From assembly GCF_019059575.1 (NCBI RefSeq), contig NW_024882984.1, positions 62,001-126,000 of the forward strand: a DNA stretch of 64,000 nt, written 5' to 3'. This document shows, in pieces, positions 27,399 through 39,301 of this stretch. The notes under the pieces were generated by a model. The model saw only the letters and a program-made list of their open reading frames with translations. It did no database searches and was not told the origin of the DNA. The position numbers and the translations under genes were made by a program. Position 1 is the first letter of the stretch. The number at the start of each line of letters is the position of its first letter. The DNA comes from Amphibalanus amphitrite. Its lineage: Eukaryota > Arthropoda > Thecostraca > Balanomorpha > Balanidae.

Positions 27399-28710
27399 AT
27401 GGGGTCAGATGGTGGATCCCTCTGGGGCTTTCCTTATAAGACGCGCAAAAAGGAGTATATTGCAACGAAATTGCCTTCCTCTGCCTCCGTTTTCTCATCC
27501 GAGGTCGTTGCAATCGAGAAGGCGTTGTGTTTTATCGAGGTGTCTGACAACTTGTCTTACCTCATTTTATCGGATTCTCTCAGCAGCCTGCTGGCTATAC
27601 GGAGGTTTAACCCAGACAATCCGATAGTCCAAGACATTTTATCTCGGCTCACGTCGGTGGAGCAGTCAGGCAAAACTATTAAGTTTTGCTGGATTCCAAG
27701 CCATGTGGGTATAACTGGCAATGAGCTCGCCGACGCGGCCGCGAGACGCGCGGCCGCGGCTCCATGCCTTCGGCGTTTGCCCCTGCCGGCTCGTGATTTT
27801 TACCCAGCCATCCAAACCTTCACGATGTCAAGCTGGCAGGCAGAGTGGCATCTCCAAGGATCTGGGAAGCTGCGGAGCGTAAAGCCTACCTTGGAGCCCT
27901 GGCAGTCTTGCTTCCAAAGCAACAGGCACCAGGAAGTGGCCCTCTGCAGATTGCGTATTGGTCATACGTACGCGACTCATGGCTCGATAGGCGTTATCAC
28001 AAGTGTATTCGCGGCCATTGGGGCGACGTAAGAAAAGAAGAAATCAACTGGCCCCGAGAATTTTAAATTGTCAGCCAGCATGCACCTTCTCTTTGATATG
28101 TAGAGAATTTACCATTAATTGTTAGAGAAAATTGCATTTAAAATCTTCCATTTATGCTTTTTTTCATCGTTTGCACAGTATGTGCTTTTACTAAGCTAGA
28201 AACACTAATTACAAATAGTTCCCGCATCATCAAGAACAATAGGAAAGGCTTGAAGTGAATACAATAATCTAAACGGTTTTGTAATCCATGTGAAGACACT
28301 TCTAAAATTGCCTGTAGAAATATTAAAGGCAAAAGTTCAACTTTTTCACAAGACGGATGGCTATAAACCTATTCAACGTGTGACAACTCAGCCGGTATTT
28401 CGTCGCCTACAGTCCAGCTTTTCCGAGTGACCGATAGAGGCGCTGATATCGATGTCCGCCCGTGCCGCCTACGTATCTCCTCCGTGGAGAGGAACAACCC
28501 ACATGCAGTCGGTGTGCCGTGCCTCTCACTGTCTCTCACGTGCTTTTATCTTGTCCTCTCGCTGAACCGAACCGGACACGCTATCTCGGGCGCATTGCTC
28601 CTGTAACCACTATCCGCCACCTTCTGGGTGATGACTCACCCTGGGTTTTATCCGGCAACATTTTATCCTTTATCCGTTCGATCAACTTCCAAGTGATCTA
28701 CTCGACCTGA
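27399..28710 (+). pseudogene. RNase H domain remnant of retrotransposon polyprotein
   Basis: First part (27399-27990): FSSEVVAIEKAL with the catalytic Glu, LILSDSLSSLLAI with the catalytic Asp, FCWIPSHVGITGNELADAAA with the conserved His and last Asp, then RIGHTYATHG. Second part (28474-28710): YLLRGEEQPTCSRC and VSHVLLSCPLAEPNRTRYLG, the Cys-rich region that normally follows directly. The first catalytic Asp region is lost by 5' truncation and the frame is broken by the insertion, so it is non-functional. Confidence 0.82.
27990..28472. mobile_element. Insertion splitting the retrotransposon
   Basis: AT-rich sequence lying between codons that are adjacent in related elements (RIGHTYATHG and YLLRGEE). 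CGATAGGCG near its left edge and CGATAGAGGCG near its right are similar in direct orientation; no clear inverted ends. Family unknown. Confidence 0.55.
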
Positions 28711-28943
28711 CATGAAATCCAACTAGTCCTCTCTAGTCCTTACATCTAGTCAGTTGTCTAGGACGACACTCTTGCGCTGCTTTATCTTACCTTGCTCTTT
28801 TATATCGAGTCTTCTACTTTTTAGTCTTCGTATCTAGAAGGTTCTCTCTTTTGACACACTTGTTTTATTAAAACCACGTTATGGGCGCAAAATGACCTAA
28901 GTAGTCGGTGCGCCCTAAAGCCCCAATTAACAAACAAACAAAA

Positions 28944-30360
28944 CTTCCAGTGACCTCGAGTTAATGAATTTTACACCTATTCTAAAAAAATTGGCCCTGA
29001 TTCGAATATGGATGACCTTGGTAAACTTTTTTGAGTTTTATTTGCTTCCACTTACAAGTGTGGTTTTTGGGCTGATTTCGAGTTTAGCGCCCGTTTGAAC
29101 CGTTTCAAGTAGTTTTGATAAATGATGGTTATGTAACATGTTACGAAGCTATCGTTGGTGGTTGTCAGTCACCCACTCTAGAGTCTAGATGGCCGGCAGG
29201 AAGCCTGCTGGTCGACCTGACCTGACCCGACCCGATCTACCCAAAATGCATGGAGTCATCATCTTTGTTCAAGACTAACATCGAACTCGTACTCGGGACC
29301 CCAATAACAGCTACGGCTCACTAAGTTCTAGCAGGCGGCCAGATTTTTCCTACTTTTGGGCGTTGACCTAAGATGACCCGGCCAAGACCTTGAAATTGGG
29401 CATCATCGGCTTTCTCTCATCACGGGCAGCATTTTCGCTCTTCCGCGAAACTCTACCTCGATCAGGGGCCGAAAGCATGCCTTATGCGTTACGTTGGTAA
29501 ACGTTTTACCTTAGCGACCCGCAAAATACGAATAAGAGCTACAGCAACACAGAAAGCGTATTCGATAGCTTTTTAAAGCTCTTTCGCCAACTTCGCCTCA
29601 GATATGACTTCGGGTCTATGGCTTCAGGCTTGTGTACCATAGAGTCCAAACAGCTAAACGGACGGATTTTGCCGAGACATTTGTTCTGTAACAACCTATG
29701 ATTCAGTGAATGTGTAATGTGTATGATATTCATGGTATCACCATCGTTTTTGTTTCGTCGAAACACGTCGCATGGCTTACAACTTGAACTTAAAAACTTG
29801 AATAGAAAACTTGACATCAGGTAAAGGTCATGACCTGACCGGAAAAGAACCTGCTGCATATGGATCGATCTGTGTTACTGAGCTGAACACACTCCAGGTG
29901 CTGTCATCGCTCTACAACGTCTCCATCAAAAGTTGTTGTCGAAAATGTGTTAGAGACCTTTGATGACCTAATGACTGACCATTTCAGTCACCACTGGTCA
30001 TTAGCTGCACCTTATCTCTAAAATGAACAAGGTGTCATGGCTACAAAAGTAGGTATCTAGCGTTTTTAGCATATTCTTTCAAAGCAGAAGGCATCGTGCT
30101 TTTTCCCATATCTTATCATGATTGGTGAGGTAAACAAGAGGTCACACACCTATTTGACCTGACTTCGCTTCTCAGATGTAAAATCCCAGATTCATGAACT
30201 GTTGGCACTTATAATCCCATTCATTACACCAAATTTCAGACTTATAGGAGTCAGGAGATAATCTATAGGAATGACAAGATTGCAGTTTTAAGAGGCATTA
30301 AAACTGAACTTGACATGACATTGTTACCTGACCTCGGGTGACCTCTGCTTGATTTTTATG
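28944..30360. other. AGGTCA-rich decayed element DNA inside the hAT-like insertion
   Basis: 29000-29180 resembles 36640-36790. 29560-29900 resembles 24365-24640, including the core near 29755-29885. No protein-coding feature seen. Probably old TTAA-element fragments. Confidence 0.45.
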
Positions 30361-31371
30361 CACGATGCAAAATTGATGTACAATACGATATACCGCTGCT
30401 TTCGCGACGCTGCGCGCCGAGGTTTTTCTCCGGGCACACGAAAAAACCGGGAGTGTGGCTAAAAACACCCCTACCCATCAAGACGAAGACCGGAAACCCG
30501 ACCCCCCCACTCAAAAATCCGTGGCGACGCCCCTGCATGTTACAAAGGCATCAAAACTACTTCGTAAATGTTGAAATGGTTGCTAAATTCGAAATCAGCT
30601 CCAAGAACTAGCCTAGAAACATATAAAGCTCGAAAAGTGGACCGAAGTCACCAAAAGTCAATGACCTGACCTGACCTTCAGGTGACCATCCATCCAAATG
30701 CATGGGAGCAACATCATATCATATGTGTGAACGTTTGAAACCACGAGAAGCTTGCAGACGCGTGACTAATGCGAGCCGACATACGCCGAATCGCGATTCC
30801 GGCCAAACATGGCCTCGAGCAATAGGTGACAGGTCAAAGGTCACTTGGGTCAAGGTCATTAAATTTTTAGAGTAGATGTAAAATTGATTAACTCGAGGGT
30901 ACTGAAAGTTTCGTCGCGATCGGCCGCTTTTTCGCGAGTTATTCGCGAAAAACCATGGGGGTCTATCCGACCCCCTTTCACATGCGAGGGTTAAGTTGAG
31001 TAGGTATATGGATAGAAGACGGTGGGGCCTATCATAGATATTCCGTTTTTCTTTTGAAAGTTGAAAAACGTTTGGGGTTTTTGCTAATATATCCCGTTTA
31101 TTATTCTTTTTTTGGTCAAAATAAAAAAATCAAAATCCGAGAATGCAGTTTCAAACATCTGCTAGTTCTACATCTTTTGTGTAAAGAACATTTTTCTGTA
31201 TCTTCAAAGCTGTAGGTCTGACAGCTCTTCCCGCCAAACCTTGTTTTTGGTCGAAAATGGCAGAAAATGACGTCATTCTGACGTCATTTGTGGTAAACCT
31301 AACATAACCTCTGAAAAAATTTTTAGTCAATGTGTTAATCGATGCCCAGAGGGGTCGCTCGTAAAAGTTAA

Positions 31372-32205
31372 CCCTCGCCGGACCTATTGGTTTTCTACAT
31401 ACGCGCCGGCCGAGGGGGGGGGGCGGGTACGACCCCCCTCGCCGTTTCGCCCCTGGTGGAGCTAGCGCGTCGCGGAAAAAACGAGCGTATGCGCCGTTAC
31501 GAGACGCAGAGATTGGTACCCGATTTTAAGGTCCTAGGTCAACCGGTGACCTCTGAGATCAGGTCAAGTGCCCCAAGGTCCGGTTCAGTTTTTGGTGAAT
31601 AACTTCGCAAAAATGGCCGCAGAGCCGCGATTTTGGCAGCATAGTGTTCGCCTCGCTCAGGCACGTCGAATGATATACTTTTTGTTCGGGTCAGGTCCTG
31701 ACCTGACCTCAGGTCAAGGTCAGGTCAGCACCCCCAGGTCACGAAGCTGGTCGAAAGAGGTCATGTCGCATATCATTCGAATCGGCAGGTCTTCCTGAGT
31801 CCATTGGTGGCTTTCCCGGCTCGCTAGCTCAATTTGATCAAGAGTTATTGACGAAAAACGAATATGACCTTGATGACGTCATAAATGACGTCACGCAAGG
31901 TCAACATTGCAAAAGTGACGCATCTAACTTTACAAGGAAAGCATCAAATCACGATTCTGTGTGCTTGAGATAGTTGGAGATCGTTCCCGGCGCCAGAATA
32001 GCAGTTTTCATTTTTCCCCATTGACTTATAATGGTGAGTCACGAAAATGACCTGACCTCATATGACATTTAGTGCATCAAATCACGATTCTGTGTGCTTG
32101 AGCTAGTTGGAGATCGTTCCCGGCGCCAGAATAGCAGTTTACATTTTTCCCCATTGACTTATAATGGTGAGGTCACGAAAATGACCTGGCCTCATATGAC
32201 CTTAA
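31372..32205. mobile_element. TTAA element with CCCTCGCCGGACC end (left part)
   Basis: TTAA at 31368; left end CCCTCGCCGG with a G-run/C-run pair (31411-31440). The core at 31665-31795 has TCGAATGATATAC, AGGTCA sites and ATATCATTCGA. Two copies of a 120-bp direct repeat lie at 31940-32070 and 32070-32200. The right end was not identified. Confidence 0.6.
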
Positions 32206-33406
32206 CCCGCGCCCTGGTGGGGGGGGCTATTTTTTGCCCCCCCTCCAGACTTTTTGATATATCTCCAGAACCGCTGCGCCGATCGTCACCAAACTTTCAG
32301 TACCCTCCCGGACATCAATTTTACACATTGTGACCAAAAATTTTTCCAAAGGCTATGATAGGTTGGCCGGAAATGACGTCAGAATGACGTCATGTTCTGC
32401 TGTTTTCGACCTAAAAAAGGGTTTCGCGGGAAGAGCTGTCAGGCCTATAGCTTTGCAAATACAGAAAAATGATAAAGACATAAAAGCTGTAGAATTAACA
32501 GGGCTACAAAACTGCTATCTCGGATTTTTGAAAATTTTGGATTTTGACCCCCAAAAATCAAAAAATATTTTTTTTTTGCATATAATAATCGAAAAATCCA
32601 AAAAGTGTTTTGAATTTCGCAAAAACCGGAATATATGTGATAGTCCTTACCGCCTTCCATCCACATACCAAATTTGAGATCGATACCTCTTTTTTTGGCG
32701 AAGTTATAGCGAAAAAACTGTTCAAAATTGATGACGTCAAATTTTCAAACTCAATTTTTAGCAATTCTAGACCCCGTAGCGCAAAACAAAGACCACCATT
32801 AGACTCCCCGTGACGAGCTGCATCGAATCAATACCCATTTTATGCAAAACTAGCAACTTTAAAATTTGACCTTTTTTGGCCTGACCTTGACCTGACCTTG
32901 ACCTGAACTTCACCAGAAAGTGACCTAAGCCGTACCTGATAGTCTTATAACCAATACCATTGAGTTGGAAATGAAAAATTGGCCATAAAACATGCATCAC
33001 ACAACCTTAGTAAAGTTGGGCTCATGTGACCTGACCTGTGACCCTTGGTGACCTGACCTGTGACCTGACCTGGTATTGTCAGTGACCTCTAATAGTAATA
33101 TATCTACTAGGCAACTGACGCCCTATCGCTGATTCTCGACAAAATGCGTTTTCCTCGGTGTTATAGCGCATTCCCTAGAAGACCCGTGAACGGTGAAACA
33201 TTTCATCTTTGACCTGACCTGTGACGTCATCGGTGACCCCGAGGTCAATGAAATTTGGTTTTCCTCGACAAATTTGACAGGCCTTTCGAACGCCGTTTGA
33301 ATTTTGCGGATCCGTCCAGTAGTTTCGGAGATACGAGGGGGGGGGGGCAAAAAATAGCCCCCCCCCCACCAGGTCGCGTTATAAACAGACCCCACCAGGG
33401 CGCGGG
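32206..33406 (+). mobile_element. TTAA element with CCCGCGCCCTGGTGGGG ends
   Basis: TTAA at 32202 and 33407. Left CCCGCGCCCTGGTGGGG, right CCCCACCAGGGCGCGGG. Paired TGACGTCA sites at 32375-32392. The matching reverse-complement segment opens the window (1-400). Confidence 0.85.
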
Positions 33407-33410
33407 TTAA

Positions 33411-34173
33411 GGAAACATCCGAGATATACAAGTTGTGAGACTCATAATGGATACTAGATCCTGCAAGTTTCATTTCCCTGTGACATCTACTCTGGCAGTG
33501 AGGGCGTTTCGAAGTTGCGACATCTGAAGACCGTGCAGAGGCTCACTTATGACGTCATAGGTCAGTGATCTGACCTGACCCAAAAATGAGGTTGGTGGCA
33601 AAAGATCCGGCTTGAATCAAATGTCAGGTATGCTAAGTGTCAGCTCTCTATCGCCAGCGTGTTCGGAGCTATCGCGAAAAAACCTATGGGGGGGACACAT
33701 ATGATAAAATGAATGTCACCATCGTGTTCTACGCCCCAAATTACCTATGAAACATGTGTCACCGGCTGCGAATATCAGTTTTGATTTTCGGGGATATGTG
33801 CCTACCCGGTTTACCTGACCTTGACCCTGACCTATGCTTGACTGACCCCTACATGGAGCTGACACTCTTGTAGGCCTTATATGATGGATTGTGCACGGTT
33901 TTGACAGAGTTTATGACGAGAGGCGCCCATTGCGAAGTCCTGAAGTCCATGCTACTGAAAGCCCGATTTCAGGTGTTTGACCTGACCTTGACCCGACCTG
34001 TGACCTCAAAATTCAACTTTAAAGTACTCATCTGAAGCGACTCGTCGCGTTCTTTCGTTCGCCGCCTCGTGCGTTTCGCTGCGCCTATTGGTTCTCGAGT
34101 TATCGGCTGGGGGCGTTTAACCCCCCCCCCCCCAGCAAACGGTGGGTGGCGAAATACCCCAGCAACTGCCGGG
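33411..34173. mobile_element. TTAA-element remnants ending CAACTGCCGGGTTAA
   Basis: Composite of AGGTCA-rich sequence with a right end at 34090-34173 (G-run, GTTTAACC, C-run, then CAGCAACTGCCGGG|TTAA). The matching left end is not clear. Confidence 0.45.
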
Positions 34174-34235
34174 TTAAGGTCATGATTGGGCTGATTTGTG
34201 TCTATTGTTTCGCACAGCAATCGTCCAGACTTGGG

Positions 34236-34490
34236 AGGTCACCGTATTCGAAACGGCTGATGAAATCGCATACGCTGATTCGACTGGTGGTGTTTTCGTC
34301 GCGATCGGCCCAGTAGTTCCTGCCCAGTAGTTCCTGAGTTATAGAATGGCTGCCATAGGCCACAACGGTCATGTGACCTCCCAAGGTCACCGAGGTCACC
34401 TGAGGTCACCATATTCGAAACGGCTGATGAAATCGCATACGTTGAATCGACTGATGGTGTTTTCGTCGCGATCGGCCCAGTAGTTCCTAA
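34236..34490 (+). repeat. About 82-bp direct duplication
   Basis: CATATTCGAAACGGCTGATG-type sequence at about 34240-34325 recurs at about 34405-34490 with a few differences. Each copy is followed by CGATCGGCCCAGTAGTTCC. Confidence 0.65.
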
Positions 34491-34604
34491 GTTGGGTATA
34501 GAATGCATTAGGCAAAAACGTCAAATTGACCTTTTGAGGTCACCGAGGTCACCTGAGGTCAAAAAGCTACTAAAAAAACTACTCCAAAAAGCTACTCCAA
34601 AACA

Positions 34605-34659
34605 AAAAGCTAGTCCAAGCGGCGAGGCGCGTGGCGCCTCGCCGCTTGGGGTAGCTTTT
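34605..34659. repeat. 26-bp-stem hairpin, probably a tiny foldback
   Basis: Left arm 34605-34630, loop GTG, right arm 34634-34659, with two mismatches. The inner stem AAGCGGCGAGGCGC is perfect. AAAAGCTACT words precede it. Confidence 0.75.
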
Positions 34660-34689
34660 GGTAGGTACATCAATTTTGGACAATGTGTG

Positions 34690-35740
34690 AAATTTTGACC
34701 CCAGGTCATGTCAGCTCAGGTCAACAGGTCAAGTGAACTGACCAAGCCTAAAAAAGTTTGCAATCATGTCCAGCCTGCAGTGTTTTCAGAGAGGTTTTAA
34801 ACTTGGTGGATTTCATGATGTTATGGGCGCCTATAATTTGTATCTCTCGGATTTTTTATATCCGTGACCTAAGGTCAGGCCAGTGGCGTGACCTTTCCAT
34901 TACAAGTCAAGGGAGAAAAATGAAAATGCCTCTAGATCCGTGTGTACGCATAGAAACAGTCCAAATATTTCAGAATCACAATGATTTGGACCACCCGTGA
35001 TGACCAAGGTGTCGTTTTTGCTGATAGCCTCTAGAAAGGTCTTCCGAGGTCATTTGAGGCTACAAACATATTTTCGCTAATAACTCGCGATTGGAAAGAG
35101 ATAGAACGCTGGGGATGGTATCATTGTGTTTGTCTTGTTGAGACGCATCGACTGATATGCAACATGACCTTTTCCGGTCAGGTCATGACCTTGACCTGAG
35201 GCCACATTTTCAAGTTGAATTCTCAAGGTCAAATTATAGTTCATTCGACGCGTCTCGGCGAGAGGAACACGATTCTGGCAATAGAAATGTCGTGGTTTGT
35301 TTTAGTCGAAAGTTATTGTCGAAAAACACTTTTCTTAAAAACAGTTTTTTTTTTGGAGTGTTTGCCCTCTGGAGGCTAAACCGTTGAGCTGAGGTCAATT
35401 TTGATAATAACCTTATCAAAAGAAGAGTTTAAAAGCTATCGATTGCTTTCCCTTGTGTTTTTTTTTTTTAGCTACCATAGTTCCTGAGATAGCGGCATGT
35501 TTTCTGAAAAATATGATGACAATTGGCAAATTTTGACCTTTGATGACCTCTGGTGACCCCAATGTTGCTCTAAGATGAAAAATGACTGACATACTTTCAA
35601 ACGTACGCATTGAGATCTATCGACTGCTTTTTACCGCGTCTTTCTAGCCCTCTTGGTTTTTGAGTTAGAGGTGGGCGGTAACATATGCCCCCCCCCCCCC
35701 ATAAGGGCGAAGTTGGCAGAGACCGCCACTGGGGCGCGGG
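34690..35740 (-). mobile_element. TTAA element (CCCGCGCCCCAGTGG type), inverted copy
   Basis: Reverse complement of 14386-15420 with high similarity; ends CGCCACTGGGGCGCGGG|TTAA. The other terminus is missing. Confidence 0.75.
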
Positions 35741-36266
35741 TTAAGATGTGCCAGTGCCTGGCAGCGTTTATATGTAGAAGGACGCCAAGTCTGGGATCAA
35801 GAATTATAGCCACTTCAGATCACATCGAAGCCAATCCCTATCGCTCGTGTCTACACCGGTTCTGAATGCAGAATGAAGTCGTCCGAACAGGCAGTTTGAA
35901 TATTAACCCTCGCCCTGGCAGGGCATTTTTCATAACACGGCCGGGCAGGGGGGTCGATGCGACCCAAGATTACTTTACTTAGATGCGACCCCCCCTCGCG
36001 ATTAGCTCCTATGGCACCTAGAAACATCAAATTTGGTAGGTAAGGGGCTCCCTGGAGTTCTCGCCCCTGTGCAAATTTGGTTGCTCTAGGTCAATATTTA
36101 GGGGGGTTTGGGGGTATAAATGTAAAATGTTCGCTAAAAACAGGTCAAAAGTTTTTCGCTTATAGCTTTTGATCTAATTAAGATAGAGCAAAAAAAAGCA
36201 TCAGTGAACTCAGCACGTCAAAGCGCGTCGAATGATATACTTTTTAGGTTGCTTAAGTGTACTTAA

Positions 36267-37171
36267 CCCTCGCATGTGTAGGGGGGGTCGGATGGCCCCC
36301 ACCCATGGTTTTTCGCGAATAACTAACGTAAAAAGCGGCCGATCGCGACGAAACTTTCAGTACCCTCACATTGATCAATTTTACACCTACCCTGAAAATT
36401 TCATGACCCTGACCCAAATGACCTTTGACCTGTGACCTCTTTTCCGAGACCATGTTTGGCCGGAATCGCGATTCTGCGTATGTCGGCTCGCATTAGCCGC
36501 GCGTTTGCAAGCTTTTCGTGGTTTCAAACGTTCAAACATGTGATTTGATGTTGCTTCCATGCATTAGGGTGGGTGTCAAGGTCTCCTTAAGGGCAGGTCA
36601 GGTCGTTGACCTTTGGTGACCTCGGGTGACCTCGGCTCACTTTTTCGAGCTGTACATGTTTCTAGGCTAGTTTTTGGAGCTGAATTCGAATTTAGCAACC
36701 ATTTTAGCATTTACGAAGTAGTTTTGGTGCCTTCGTAACATGTTACGAAGCTGTCAGAGGCGGTTGACACGTACTACGAATACCCGTCACGATGCCTACT
36801 GGTTGACCTGACCTGACCTGACCCGACCTGGTCTAAATGCTTAAAGACATAATCTGTGATCAAAACTAACACGATATTCGTGATCAGCACCCCGAAAAAC
36901 CCCTTAGAAGCCACACTTTACGACTTTCTAACAGGTCCCGATTTTCCCGACTTTGGGTCATTGACCTGACCTGGAAGGTCACCCAATGACCATTGACCTA
37001 GGACCTTAAAATTGGGTATCATCAGCTTCCTCTCGTCACGCGGGCAACACGCTCGTTTTTTCCGCGAAGCTCTAGCTCGATCAGGGGCCAAACGGCAAGG
37101 GGGGGGGGTCCAACCGACCCCCCCCCCCCCCTACACATTAGAAGCTGGCAAACTCCGCACACATGCGAGGG
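36267..37171 (+). mobile_element. TTAA element with CCCTCGCATGTG ends
   Basis: TTAA at 36263; right end CACATGCGAGGG followed by a degenerate CTAA. Related, inverted, to 26564-30990 and provides its intact layout without the hAT-like insertion. Confidence 0.75.
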
Positions 37172-37298
37172 CTAAAGTTTTTCTTAATTATTAAGTAAAC
37201 TTTAATAAATTTATTAAGTTTAAGTTCACCAAATTGCATGATATCGCATATCATTCGATTTAGCTGATCACCAGGAACACAATGACACCATTTGTTAA

Positions 37299-37788
37299 AG
37301 GGACTATCGCACCTTCTAAAATGTTGTTAAAACCAGTTAAATTGTGCCCGACTTTATAGATTGGATGACCAGGAACACGGTTCTGGCATTTATTTTTCAT
37401 TAAACATCTTAGGCTTCCCATACCTATTCCAAACACAAACTTTCAAATATGTGACGTCACAGCTCAAAATTACCTCCTTCCCCAGGCCACATTACTGTCA
37501 TAAAGCTGATTCTTTTTACTCTGTAGGCACCACAACAAAGTTCAGACCAAGTTTTAAGCGATTTTTCAACGAACAAACCCATTTAAATCAGAATGACTAA
37601 ACGAGGTGACGTCACACTAACGGTCGCTCCATGTTGAAGATAGGGCCTTGTACAAGGCCCATTTTCAAATGAAGGGAACGAATTTCTTCAACACCAAGAG
37701 GCCGCGGGGGTTGCAACCTAGATAGATAACCTCGCCGCAAACTTGGCTATCTCAACTCAAACCCCGTGTTAAAGGTGGGATAGTCCCT
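37299..37788. mobile_element. 490-bp TTAA MITE with AGGGACTATCGCACC ends
   Basis: TTAA at 37295 and 37789; left AGGGACTATCGCACCTT, right AAGGTGGGATAGTCCCT. Ends and length resemble the MITE at 22153-22630. CTATCTCAACTCAAA near the right end is shared with that family. Confidence 0.8.
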
Positions 37789-38358
37789 TTAAGCTCTAGC
37801 GTCATTATGTGCCAAGTTATTGGCAAAAACGTCATTTGACCTCAGTTGACCTCATTTGACCTGGTTCATGGATAAGTACACCAAACAAAAGAGCACTAAG
37901 TGACCTGCTGTTAAGTACTGTGGTTTCAAAGCACGAAAGTAATGGAACGAAGCGGATATCTCCAGTATTTTCCGAATTTAGTATTTTCCCATAGGCTTAG
38001 CATTACGACGTAATGACCTCAAAATGACCTCAGGTCAGTGACCTTGAAAAACCCGCACTATACGGTATACAACTCGGTAAACTTAGCACATCCTGAAAGT
38101 TTGAAGGAAATCAGTCCAAAACTGTGAGTTGGACAGGTGTAAAAAGAAAATTGAGATTTGACCATGACCTTGTACCGTTTTTCTGACCTGGTGACCTGAC
38201 CCAAGGTCACCCGGACCTGACAGTTTTAGGTCATGTGTAAAAAGGTTTGCCCATAGGCTATGCTAAATTTGGCGGCGCTGCGCGCCGCAATTTTTACGCT
38301 ATCTTCGAAAAACCTTAGGGGGGTGTCGCATCGACCCCCCTGCCAGGGCGAGGGTTAA

Positions 38359-38700
38359 AGCTCAGGGAGTTCGTTGATGAAAGCTAAAAACGGGCCCCCA
38401 AATCGCCCCTCCGGGCACGCCGCTGGCCACCGCACACCACGCTGGCTGAGGGTTGTCTGTCGACTACAACACCCTGCCGTCTGGTCTGCATGCAAAAGCT
38501 AAAAACAGCGAGCATCGGACGGGATGTAGCAATCGAGTTTTGAAGTTTGTGAATCAAAAACCTGTGGTCAACATTCTGAAAGACACCAAAAATCACTGTA
38601 TGAATTACACTAATTACAGAGTGTCCCAAATTTAATGTCACAACCACCCACAACCTTGATTTTGCCTGCTACGGCGCAATTTCAGCGGCCTGATACGGCG
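38359..38700. other. Spacer upstream of gene B
   Basis: No gene or repeat family recognised. A CGACTACAACACCCTGCC stretch resembles a retroelement fragment, but not enough to name. Confidence 0.3.
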
Positions 38701-38704
38701 TGGG

Positions 38705-38970
38705 CCGTGTTGGACAGCGAGTGCTGGACAGTGACTGCTTGACAGTGAGTGCTGGACAGTGACTGCTTGACAGTGAGTGCTGGACAGTGCTGGACAGTGA
38801 GTGTTGGACAGTGCTGGACAGTGCTGGACAGTGACTGCTGGACAGTGACTGGACAGTGAGTGCTGGACAGTGACTGGACAGTGAGTGCTGGACAGTGACT
38901 GGACAGTGAGTGCTGGACAGTGACTGCTGGACAGTGAGTGCTGGACAGTGACTGCTGGACAGTGAGTGTC
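38705..38970 (+). repeat. CTGGACAGTGA minisatellite upstream of gene B
   Basis: Array of GTGCTGGACAGTGACTG and GACAGTGAGTGCTGGACAGT words with units of roughly 14-30 bp, starting about 600 bp before the gene B ATG. Its place matches the array before gene A, but the sequence is unrelated. Confidence 0.85.
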
Positions 38971-39301
38971 CGATGGGCCTCCAGCGCGCTGGAGAGTGAC
39001 TGCTGCAGCGGCGCGGCGGCTGGCTCTGCCGTCGGCCCCCGCGGCGCCGACGCTATCTGGCCGGGCCCGTTGCTTCGACTGCTGCTAACGACGCTCGGCG
39101 CCGATGGGCCGCGCCCTGGTCACCGTTACGGGCCTGCACCGTTGGCCGATAAGGAGCCGCTGGCGCTCCCTGCAGCGGGGCGCCGTCACGGCCGGCCGGG
39201 CGGCGCCCCAGTGCAGTGTGAGGAGCCGGTGATGCGTGGCCGGAGGGGCGCGGCCGGCCGGCCGGCGCCGCCGCCCCGGCACACCTGCCAACGACTCCGC
39301 C

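Larger units (their letters stand above)
27399..28943 (+). mobile_element. 5'-truncated non-LTR retrotransposon (Jockey/I-like)
   Basis: Contains the RNase H domain and downstream Cys/His segment of an arthropod-type non-LTR element, followed by a 3' end reading GCGCCCTAAAGCCCCAATTAA and CAAACAAACAAAAC. Reverse transcriptase and ORF1 are missing. A segment of roughly 480 bp interrupts it at about 27990-28472. Confidence 0.8.
26978..30535. mobile_element. hAT-like element with CAGGGGCGTCGCC ends and 8-bp duplication
   Basis: Left CAGGGGCGTCGCC, right GGCGACGCCCCTG, bordered by CATGTTAC at 26970-26977 and 30536-30543. The empty site is represented by CATGATAC at 47958-47965. Eight-base duplications and CAG...CTG termini are typical of hAT. 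No hAT transposase seen; the interior holds a truncated retrotransposon and older AGGTCA-rich element DNA. Confidence 0.75.
26564..30990 (-). mobile_element. TTAA element with CTCTCGCATGTG/CACATGCGAGGG ends
   Basis: TTAA at 26560 and 30991. The left end is the reverse complement of the right end of the element at 36267-37171, sharing the GTTTGCCAGCTTCTAATG stretch. The hAT-like insertion at 26978-30535 accounts for most of its 4.4 kb. Confidence 0.75.
22635..31367. mobile_element. Host TTAA element (CCCGCGCCC type) split by many insertions
   Basis: Begins CCCGCGCCC after TTAA at 22631. Its body matches 44843-46027 in pieces: 22797-23170, 25291-25568 and 30995-31367. Between them lie a retroposed fragment (22644-22795), a foldback (23175-25290) and TTAA elements at 25573 and 26564; another enters at 31372. 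The right end was not identified. Confidence 0.65.
35907..38354. mobile_element. TTAA element with CCCTCGCCCTGGCAGGG ends
   Basis: TTAA at 35903 and 38355; left CCCTCGCCCTGGCAGGGC, right CCTGCCAGGGCGAGGG. Hosts the elements at 36267-37171 and 37299-37788; the remainder is about 1.05 kb. Confidence 0.8.
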
